Below the pieces are notes generated by a model that saw only the letters and a list, made by a program, of their open reading frames with translations, searched no databases and was not told the origin of the DNA. From Corythucha ciliata (Eukaryota > Arthropoda > Insecta > Hemiptera > Tingidae): a DNA stretch of 64,000 nt. The translations under genes and the position numbers were made by a program. The stretch is from the NCBI GenBank assembly GCA_038030265.1, contig CM075943.1, forward strand, positions 44,020,001 through 44,084,000, read 5' to 3'. Numbering within the stretch: position 1 is the first letter of the stretch; each line of letters begins with the position of its first letter. Of the stretch, positions 50,110 through 60,200 are shown in pieces.

Positions 50110-50525
50110 CTTCTTAACTTTAGCCGTGAATCATCGCTTTACCTGAATTCAAGTCGTGGATTAACCCGAACACAAGAGAGTTTTCTCAAATTTGGCCTGG
50201 AAGTTGCATCAACAACGACGAATTGACGCATTTTCTCAATTTTAGCCACGAATGAGAGCTTTTTCGCAGTTTTAGCCAAGAATATAGGCATTTTTAAACA
50301 TTTTAGCCGCGTAATTTCCTTGAGAACAGCAAATTAGCGTGTCTTCTCAATTTTAGCCGCTCTTTTTTTTATATATTATTATTATTATTATTTTATTATT
50401 TATTTTTTTATCTTTCTTTCTTTCTTTCTTTTCTTTTATTTTAGCCGCCTAAGGACGTACATAAATTGGGAATTAGCGTTTTTTTTTCTTTTTTAATTTC
50501 AGGCGTAGACTAGCCCGAAAGCTTG
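50110..50525 (-). repeat. ~29 bp satellite block (reverse) with simple repeats
   Basis: Reverse satellite units 50110-50365, then a TTA-rich and TTTC simple repeat (50366-50440), then two more reverse units. A composite-type leader follows at 50530-50700 in the other orientation. Confidence 0.7.
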
Positions 50526-50879
50526 CTCGCAGAGAATAACTGCGCACAAGGGCCTCGATAGGTTACTATTTTTGGCCAATCGCGTGAGGAGGGCACCAAA
50601 AAAACCCCAAACGACAAGGCAAAAACGAGTCATATAATCGCCCACTTAAGCCCTCCGTGTTGGTGGTTGGTGTGTTAGGCAAAAATGGCCAAATTCAAAA
50701 TTGGATGGACGATGGAGCCGCGTATTGCAAAGAAGATATTTTTTAAAAAAATGCTATTTCCCGACTATTCAACCAGAAAACCTCCAATTTTTCGGATATT
50801 TAGCTCCCAAATGTTAGCATTAGGTTGGACAACGATTTTTGCTCCTTCCTACGCATTTCAGACTCTCCTAACGTTGCAG

Positions 50880-52235
50880 GTGAAATATCAGCCCAGAGTT
50901 TGGACTGAATATTCTAGAGCTCCAATAGCGCTTCTGGTGTCTCAAATTTTGGAAAATTCGCGCCTTCTTGAGGATAATTCCCGGCTGAAATGGAGAAAAT
51001 ACACCATCCCCTGTTTCGTTAGGTCCTTGAGTGCACTGATGTGCTGATCGTCAATGTGCAACTTGCTAACGTGGCAAAAACTTGCGCTAATATTCGTGAC
51101 CATAACTGCGAGAAAGCGCTGATTCGTGTTCTCACGATCCAACATCTAGGCCAAAATTGTGAAGAAATCGCTGATTCGCGGTATATGGAGGCCATTCTAC
51201 GGCTAAAATGTAGAAATCAACGCAAAAGTTTTGTTTTTGGCCCTAGTGCTCATTCGCTTCTAAAAATGGGAACATTGGCTAATCTCGGCTAAAATTTCGG
51301 AAAACGCCAATTCACGACTAAAATTGAAAAAATTCGTGAATTCATGGGTTAGAAGCACTACTGCGCTGCTACAATTGAATAAAAACGCTAGTTCACGGCT
51401 AAACATGAGGAAAATCACCAATTCGTGGACAAATATACACGTACAAATAAAACTTTACTCGCCTTCGCGCCTTCTGAAGGCAACTTTGTGGCTAAAACTG
51501 ATAAAAACGGCAAATGCATGGCTACAAGTAAAAAAAAACACCGCTGATACGCGGCTAGAACTGAGAAGAAGCGTTAATCTATAGGTAAAAGTAAAACAAA
51601 ATTGCTAATGCGATGCGAAAATGTAAAAATGCTACTTTGCGGCTTAAAGGCTAAAGGATAAAGGCTCATTTTCAGCCTAAATTGAGAAAAAAAGTTAATT
51701 CGAAGCTAAAAATCGCCAATTAGCAGATAAAATTACGTAATACGCCAATTCGTCGCTAAAATTGAAAAAAAATCGCTAATTCACGGGTTAGAAGCGCTAC
51801 TACGCTGCTAAAATAAAGAAAAAGCGCTAGTTCGCGGGTAAAATTGAGGAAAATCCCTAATTCGCGGCCAAAATTGTGAATAATTTCAATTTGCATCAAA
51901 CATTGAACATACGCGAGTTCGCGGCTTCTGACGGTAAATTGAGAACAAGCGGAAAAACCGCTGATTTGCGGCTGAGAAAAATCGCTAAATTATAGCGCTT
52001 GGCGAACAAAAAAATGCGATTTGTGGAAAAACCTGCTATTTCGCTACTAATATTGAGGAAAATACGTAAGAAAAACGCTAATTTCCAGCTCAAACAGGGA
52101 ACAGGGGAATTTTATGCTAAAAAATGGAAAAAATGGCATTGCTGTCAAAGTGGAGAGAACTCAACTTGGGGGGCCTCTTATGGAGATTTCTGCCCCGGGC
52201 CCCGATAGGTGCAGGTCCGCCAGTGGGTGTCCTCA
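50880..52235 (+). repeat. Composite repeat copy with satellite array and right-hand GC-rich end
   Basis: The leader (GGTGTCTCAAATTTTGG, ACACCATCCCCTGTTTCGTT) matches other copies. It is followed by about 35 forward satellite units to 52110 and the tail GGGGGGCCTCTTATGGAGAT, CCCCGGGCCCCGATAGGTGC, GTCCGCCAGTGGG (52160-52230). This tail matches the ends near 4960-5010 and, reversed, 55165-55225. Confidence 0.65.
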
Positions 52236-52239
52236 GACA

Positions 52240-53340
52240 TCTTGTTGGAAAAAGTTAAATAAATTTGAGACACAACAAAGAAAGAAAAAATCGCATGAAA
52301 CTGCAACTCCCAACTGAACACTCCAGTCGCCTTTAGATTGCGTTGCATTTAGTCGAGCGTGGGTTGCGCCGGTGGACGAAAAACCATTCGAATACAATGG
52401 TCAGACTTTGAAGCAACGCTCAAGAAACTCTTTTTTGAGTCGGGTTGCAGTTGCGTTGCGTCGGTGGACGAAGGGCCTTCGGCTCCCAAAGGTTGCAATT
52501 TTGCGGCTAACGTCAGCCAAGATTTACCTTGCTGGGGTTCCCGTCATCTTGAGGGTTCTCCGCCAGGTTGAAGAAATGTAAAGTTTCCCTCTTTAATACT
52601 GTCTTGTAGAATCCATTCACTTGATACTTGCTTGGGTGCTTGGCACCACAAGAATGGGAGGAAACGGCAGTTGGGGGGGGGGGCGATAGCCGCACGGGGC
52701 AGCAAAATTAAATTAGCCCCGGGACGGCAAAAAGCAAGATCAGGGCCTGTGGACCACCCACACAGCCTGGAGAGGTGTAGCGGCCACCTCACCTTGGATA
52801 CCGTGTCGGCGCCACTGAACCCGATAGTTCTCAAGCCAGGTAGTTAGCAACAGTGATCACTTGATCAGGTTTTAGGAAGAAATTAAAGTTTCTTGGAGAA
52901 GATTTGAGTTCTTCCACGCTAAGTAAACTAGGAGGGAATGCCACCGTCCGACTAATGTATCCTGCAGCTGACAATCAAAATACACCTGAATACATAGATG
53001 TACACGTAAAACCCATGGAGTCAGCGGCATGAAAAGTGCCGCAAGACTATTGGAGACTTAGATGTAGACTAATTCTCTTGCAGAGGGCTAACTGAATAAA
53101 TCATTTTAAAAGTCGTTCCTTAAAACAAAAGCTAAAATTGAGCCTCTCTTTTCAAACCTCTGAAAAACCCCGAAACCAGCGACAACATGACACATCTATT
53201 TTACATGTATACACACAGGTCTCACCTCGTCCAGGCTGGAGTCATTCGATTGACACTGCTCGATTAGTTTATTCAAATTCTGCATTTTGTCGAAGTTTGA
53301 AGAACAGAGCCCGTCTGATATTTCTTTAAATAGGATCGGC
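52240..53340. other. No supported gene
   Basis: GC-richer than its surroundings around 52360-52800. 52690-52810 resembles 28050-28200 in its GGCGCC and TGGACCACCC/GGGCGGGCC content, suggesting a second dispersed repeat. Frames on both strands are open here but have no recognisable domain. Confidence 0.35.
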
Positions 53341-53350
53341 GTTGTGCAGT

Positions 53351-54125
53351 TTATTGATTTTGAAAAACCACAACCACCCACTCCGCGCCTTGAATGGGTG
53401 AGCGATGATAACCAGTCGAGTATTTTGATGCGGCGAGGGGACCGCCTTGAACTTCACAGATCTGCGCATTTCTTGAGGCCGGCAGTTTCAGAATTTCAGG
53501 TACTTTAACGTTGATTTTACAACCAAAAATAAATATATTACTTCAAATATCAATTACGTTTAAGTTCAAATTGTCGTAGGTGCATGGATGAATGCAAATT
53601 TTCAGCATCCTCGTTCATAAAAAAGAAACTTAACAGTCGGCCGACTTTTGAACTTATCGCATTGTCCCTCGCTGCTTCACTAAGATAAAGAAAAACCCTA
53701 AAATTTGAATCGTATTTCTCAGGTTGTAAGTTTTTGTTTCCAGTCGCTCACGGGGAAAACCGCCATGTGACTAAATTACCAAGCCAAATAATCAAATTCG
53801 AGGGGACGATTTGTTCGGATTTTCCGTCATTTGTAGAATTTTTTGCGAAGTTAACGGTTTCAATCTGTTGGTCAAACTGAAGGAGGTGTGTGAGTTGTTC
53901 GGCAACAACGCTACGCGTAGTATTTGACTCGGACTCGACCCCCGGGACTGGAAAAATAAGAATCTTCTCTCCTTGTTTTTCTCTCATTCTTCGGTGGACT
54001 TGAACTGTTCGTGTTCGGCCCCGGTTGAGGTCAAGTTCCGAGTGTGGTGTGTCGGCTTGTGTGAAGAGATCCGCATCAGCCTTTTCGGGTTTCGTAGATT
54101 GGAAACGCTTTTTTGAGAGACGTTT
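53351..54125 (-). CDS. Unidentified three-exon gene model, 5' end unresolved
   Basis: Not recognised. On the minus strand three segments join in phase: 53752-54125 (donor GTGAGC), 53558-53679 (acceptor TTATCTTAG, donor GTAATT) and 53351-53502 (acceptor GTTAAAG, stop TAA). They give at least 215 residues. The first part is basic (KKRLSKKRF, RTRTVQVHRRMREK). The middle has IPVPG-like and VVAEQLTHLLQFDQQIETVN helical stretches, and the end reads LKLPEILKLP then EWVVVVFQNQ. No start codon precedes the basic segment in this frame: an in-frame TAA lies near 54186 and the first in-frame ATG is at 53987. The frame stays open through 54183, so the exon may be longer. The model lies within 90 bp of the LMF2 start on the opposite strand, suggesting a shared promoter. 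A competing plus-strand frame exists at 53287-53508, but it does not join to anything. Confidence 0.4.
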
Positions 54126-54211
54126 CTTTAAAGGGATGAGATAGAAATTTTGATAGTTTTCCCAGTTTTTAATCCATAAATTTAATTACCGGACATTCGG
54201 GGGTTCAAACC

Positions 54212-57200
54212 ATGGGGGAGGAAGTCAAATTCACGAAAAATGTGTTCTTGCGGTGTATGTGTGTCGTGTTTTTATTCGCTTTCACGTCTTTCTACCTTCA
54301 AATTCCCGGTAAGTTCCAGTACCGTTTTAATTCTTTTTTATGGACATTTCTTTTCTCACACCTTCCCCCCCCCCTAATAATCCGCAGGTCTTTATGGTAA
54401 AGACGGCATTTTACCGGCTCGGACTCAATTGATCACAAAAGGGGCCAAAGATGACTGGGCGGCTCTCATGCAGAAAAAACCCACGCTCCTTTGGTTCGGG
54501 AAAAGCCTCGGAATTGAAACGGAGCACTTGATGGAAATTCTGTCTCTCATCGGAATTTTCTTTTCACTCTCTGGGTAATTTTATTCAGTAAAAATGTGAA
54601 ATTTACGAAAATTAAATTATATTATTTCACGCAGGTTCATCTCGCAAAAATGCTGCACGAAGCCCACTTTTTCGGCACTTTGGTCGCTCTATTACTCCCT
54701 GTATCAAGTCGGCCAGACATTCATGTGGTTTCAATGGTGAATATGATTTTTTCATTCGCTAATAATTTTATTGTTGAATAATAAGTGGAAGTCATGCGTG
54801 GAGCATTCCAGTGGGGTCCAGTCTGGAGATTTCTACCTTCAGGCTTCAGACAATTTGGTTCTGGCTCTCGTTGGTCGTTAGCACTGTGTTAGCTGGTGGT
54901 CTGGGGTGGGAGAGACAAGACCAAGTAGTTCTAAGGGTTGAAGTTCTGAGGCTAAAAAAAATATCCCCAGCGAGTGGCCAGATTTGATTGTAAACGTGCT
55001 TTGGGCTATTTCGTGGGCAGGGTTACCACAGAACGGTCAGGCATTTTCTTGATTTTGACTCCAATGGCAGGAAAAAAGAGCGAACAGCTTCTTTGTCCTA
55101 GATTCCCAGTGTTTGGTAGTTAAACGAGAGAAAAAAAAAATTGAACTAACGCGAGGTCTTCCCACTGCCGGACCTACACCTATATCGGGGCCCCGGGTGG
55201 GGCGGAGGCCCCTACTCCTTAGTCTCTTGTATAAACAAGAAATGCTGAAAATTAGCGCTTGTTTCCAAAGCAGACTTGCGCAAATTGTAGTTGTGACTAA
55301 TAACTACTTTACTCTGATCGCAGTTACAATTACTAACTACAAATGTAGTTAGTAGCTAACAGTCAGCAACTTTTTCTTTGTAACGAGCATTTAGTAGTTC
55401 AAATTTGTTAACTACCAACTACAAGTTTAAAAAAATAGTTAGATTATTGTAACTACTAACTACAAAATGTAATTGGTAATTGCAATTATTCAACAACTTT
55501 TAACTACTAACTAATGTTTCCTAAAGTACCAATAACAAATCACAGGTAATAACTAATCGTTTATGAATGATAATAAAAATTAGATGAAAATACGAATAAA
55601 TTTAAGAAATATATTATTTCTCTGGATCTAGAAACGCCTAAACTTTCCGCCATGTCACAAGAAGAACCCTACTTCCATTTAATGCGGTAAACCCCGTAGT
55701 TACTATGCATTTTATACCGAATTATCATGCTGAGTTTGGTGGACGTAAAGGTGTAATTTTCAATTTTCGCCCATTTTTTATGTCACGGGGTTTTTTATTT
55801 AGTTCGATAGACGTTGTCACCGCTATATTAATTAAATAAATGAAATTAAATTTATATCTTTCCGGACGACGCAGGAATGGCGCAGCCCAACACGATTCGA
55901 GTTTCGAACAAAAAAAAAAAAAAAAAAAAAAAACGGGCTTCTCGGCGGGATTTAAACCAGCAACCTCTGGATTACTATAGTCCAGCACGCTGCTAATTGT
56001 GCCACGTTGACGCCTTTGGCAGTCGTGCTGGGAGGGATCAGCTAAACCGAACCCCACTCAGGGTCCTGTTTGCTCGAAAATCCCTGCGCTTCTGCCTGGG
56101 CTCGCGGAAAAACCCATTTTTTCTCGAAACTCAAATCATGTTGGGCTGTGCCCTCCCAGCGTCGTCCGGAAGTCGTGGCAAGTCACAAGTTACTAAACTC
56201 GAAAAAATTGCTAGACCAGGGGCTGAAGTAGGAAGGGGTGTTATATGCAATAACACGGGTGGTATCCACGAGACAACCATTATAATTGTGATAGGATAAC
56301 GCCGCGTTAAAATTATAAAACCTCTTCGCACTTGCTCCCCAATGCCCCCAATGGTTGTCACGTCGATACCACCCGTGTTATTCCATATAACACCCCTTCG
56401 TACTTCAGCCCCAGTGTATACAAGGCTTAAATAGTTAACTACTTGTTCGGTTAACTTCGGACTAGTAGTTAGTAGTTGAAAGTTTTAACTACTTATTTCG
56501 ACTAGTAGTTGGTAGCTACAAAATCTAACTACTTCAACTTCAGTCACAAAAACTCGTAGTTCATTTTTAACTATGTACTAACTACTAGTTAAAGATTCTC
56601 AATGCAACTACTTAACTTGTAGTTAATAGTTAAAAAACCCCGGAAACCCCCGATTTGTAGTTTCGATAAAAAAAACCCAACGGCATTCCGTTGAAAAAAA
56701 AAACTTCTATACGTTTGTCCTGAAACAGGCTTTCTAGAGCCCCAATTGACTGGACTATTAGGCTAATTCATGAACTAGTAGTTTCGCTAATTAGTCCAGG
56801 AAGCAGGTAGTTCTGGGAGGAAAAAACTTCGGGACTAAGTTTTATGACTGATTCTAATATTTTCAGATGTGCTTAATCCCAATTTTAACTTTGCCCAACG
56901 GTGCGACCCCGGCAACATGACGATATTTGATTAAACTTGTAAAATTCGGGTTTTTTTCTGGTCTTTTGCCATTCTACACGTAATATACAGAGTGTACAAA
57001 AAGCGACTGGACAGAGAAAAACCAGTGAAGGGGAAACTCATTTCTGATCGAAATTACTATTTGCACTTTTCCGAAATTCCGTATTGTTTCCGAGATATCC
57101 GCCATTTTCTGATTTTTTCAGAAACAGCTAGTTGTAGTTGGACACGTAATAATTGTTGCAATGGCAAAAATGATGAGCCCATTGGAAAGAGAACACAATT

Positions 57201-60200
57201 TTTTATTTAAAGAGCCTATTTTTATCCAGATCAGACGAGATCTACCACGTTTGGAATCAGCTTATTAGCAAGGAAACTTAATTCCGGAAGTATTGGTAAA
57301 ATGGTGTTGTAGTCAGAAAATTACGTTTTTTCGCCAATAAGCTGATTCAAAACGTAGTAGATGTCGTCTGATCTGGATTAAAAAAGGCTCTTTAAATAGC
57401 AAATTTTGTGCTCTTTCCAATGGGCTCATCATTTTTGCCATTGCAACAATTACTGCGTGTGCAACAAGCTGTTTCTGGAAAAATCCGAAAATGGCGGATA
57501 TCTCGGAAACAAAGTGGAATTTCGGAAAAGTGCAAATAGTATAATTTCGATCAGAAATGAGTTGCCCCTTCACTGGTTTTTCTCTGTCCAGTTGCTATTT
57601 GTACACCCTGTACATATTTTTCGATATGATTCCCGCACATTCCTTACGTCTTCAGGTGCGCTTAATCTGAATTTCAAGCCCCCGAACCCCTAAGAGAGAT
57701 GCTATAGCATACAAGCCGAAAAAACTGCAAAACCCCCTTATTAAGGTGTGTTTTTCGATGTCATAAGCTGAAATTGACGTAGTTCACGTTAGTTTGGGTT
57801 GGGCAAAGCTGGAATTCGTACCTATGTTTCAATGCTTTTCACTTATGTAAAATTCAATTCTGAAAACTTCGATTTCTTGACATTTTCCGATTGGAACAGC
57901 CGTTTTCAGGTTGCAGCTGCCTTAGTCATTTTTATTAATTTTACCAAAAGTGGCTAAAAGTGACCAAAAAAATAAATACCGGTGAAACGACTGGGTCTAT
58001 TGTCACAAAAGAAAAAACGATTCGACGCAGAATTCAATGCTTTTTAAAAATGAGAGGGTAACATTTTCCGTAGAAAGCGTCATTAAGGAGTCCTAAGCAG
58101 AAAACTGGTAAAAGTCCAAAAATTGCATCAAATTTCAGTATGTTGCAGGGGCCGTAACGTTGGGCTAAGTTGAAATTCAGATTCAGCACATCTGAGAGCA
58201 TTAGAATCAGTCAAAAAACTTAGTCCCGGAGTTTTTCCTGAAACTACCCCTTGATGAAACCTGCTTCCTGGACTAAATATAATTTATTATTAATTTCTAA
58301 TGGGCTAAATTTAGAGAACATACGCTAATTAGCGTCTGAAAGTAAAAAAGGTGTTTTTTAGGGGGCCAAATTTGTGAAAAACGCTAATTCGTGGATAACA
58401 TTGTGATAAAACGCTACAATTTGTGGCTATAAAAATTGATAAAAAGTGCTGGCCATTGAAATCAGAAAAACGCTAATTCGTGGGAAAAATAAGAGAGAAA
58501 AATTAGTTGAGAAAACATCAATTCGCGGAAATAATTGAGAAACGCTAATTCACTGCTAAAATTGAGAAAAAGCGCTCATTCTCTTCTACAATTATGAAAA
58601 AGCTCGAATACGCGGGTAAAATAGAGGAAAACGCTAATTTATTTTATTTATTCATTCAACTCGCAAAAATAAATTCATTTGGATCAAGCGTAAAGGGCGT
58701 CTGCCCTTGAAAAGACAATTCACTAAAATTGAAGAAACCCCTTAATTCACTGCTGAAATTGGGAAAACGCCAACTCTCGGATTCTTGAGGCAACTGATTT
58801 GTGACTATAATTGTTTAAAAGCTCAAATTCACGCGACTAATACTGTGATGTGAAAAAGCGCTGTGAAATGCACGAGAAAACAAAGCAGCAAAATGCAAAT
58901 TCGCCGGTAAAATGGAGAAAAACGCTAATTCACGGCCAGCATTGAGACAAAGTGCTAATTCGTGGTTTAAAATTGAGAAAAATTGCTAATTCGTGGACAA
59001 CGTTGAGAAAGAGTGCTCATTCGCAGATAAAATTGAGATGAACGGTAATTCGCGACTAAAATGAAGAAAAAGTGCTAATTCACGGGTGAACTACAGAAAA
59101 ATTCTAATTCGACGCTAAAAACAGAAAAACGCTAATTCGCGGCTGAGATTGAGATAAAATTTCTAATTGGTGAATAAAATTGAGAAAGTGCACTCGTCCG
59201 CTAATTGAGAAAAGTCTAAGGCTCAAATTCATAGTCGTCCCCAAAACTGGATATTTTAAATAATTGACATTAAACCACTTTTTTTTGTGTAAAATCGGCA
59301 GTTTCGAAGTGAAAACTTCTGTTTTCTGGTAATTGTTCTAGGGTAGAAACTTTAATTTTGGTTTAAAAACTTCTGTTTTGTGATAAAACCACCAGTTTTC
59401 GGGTAAAATTGCCATTTTGAGGAAAAACCTCAAACCTCGCCTTCAAGGTCTATCTACACACATCAGTGCTGTGAACGGGACGTACCCCGTCCTTGACACG
59501 TCCGGGGTTCGTCCCGTTCACGACACTGACGTGTGTGGATAGACCTTTAGACGGCCATAGTCGAAATTCATATCCGTCCCTTTAGGAAAATATTCCCTTG
59601 AGGGACTTCAAAATCAAGTCACGGAAATATTTTCGGGGGACGACTATGAATTTGGGCCTAATTCGTGGATTCTTGAGGCAACTACTAAATAAAGAAAAAA
59701 CGCTAATTTTAATGACTAAAAGTTCAGTAAAAGCGCCGATTTGCAGCTAAAATGGGTGGGTAGGAACTGGTGATTTGCGGCTAAAATTCAGAAAATGTGC
59801 TAATTCGCGGAAAAAAAATTGAATAATATCGCACATTCGCGACTAAAGCTCAGAAAAAATCGATTATTCGCTGGTAAAATTGAGAAAACGTCTACTCGCT
59901 GTTTCCGTGGGCAATTTAATGGCTAAAATTGTGAAAAAGACGAACCAAGCAGTGAGCTTGGGATGCAAAATGGTCAGATTTCGGGGCGAAAATGTCGCCT
60001 GGATCTTACGATCTGTTAAAAAGTAACCTAGGGATAGGATATCAGGACTGCCACTATGGTTATAAGCCCGGACGGCGAAATGTCCGCCGAAGTCTTGGAT
60101 GTACCAAATAGTTTTCGGTCATGTAGATAAACATTGATGAGCAGGTACGAACGCAGCTTGATTCGTGTTCATTTATTTGGAAATTGCGCGTGTCCTTTGA

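Larger units (their letters stand above)
55260..56640. repeat. TAACTACTAACTAC-type repeat split by nested insertions
   Basis: Dense AGTTAGTAGTTA / TAACTACTAACT motifs in both orientations occupy 55260-55570 and 56420-56640. The 850 bp between contains the palindromic tRNA-like element (55856-56172) and a MITE (56216-56416), so the motif region was probably continuous before those insertions. Confidence 0.6.

Noticed and set aside
52359..52847. Open frames on both strands in a GC-richer patch
   Set aside because: Explained by base composition and repeat similarity to 28050-28200; no motif or splice structure.
53287..53508. Plus-strand frame with a GTACTT donor (includes FIDFEKPQPPTPRLEWVSDD)
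   Set aside because: It overlaps the minus-strand model, has no upstream or downstream partner in phase, and the next acceptor gives an early stop.
55935..56020. Functional tRNA gene on the minus strand
   Set aside because: The anticodon loop has nine bases, the B box departs from GGTTCGA, and no acceptor stem could be closed; treated as a tRNA-derived element.
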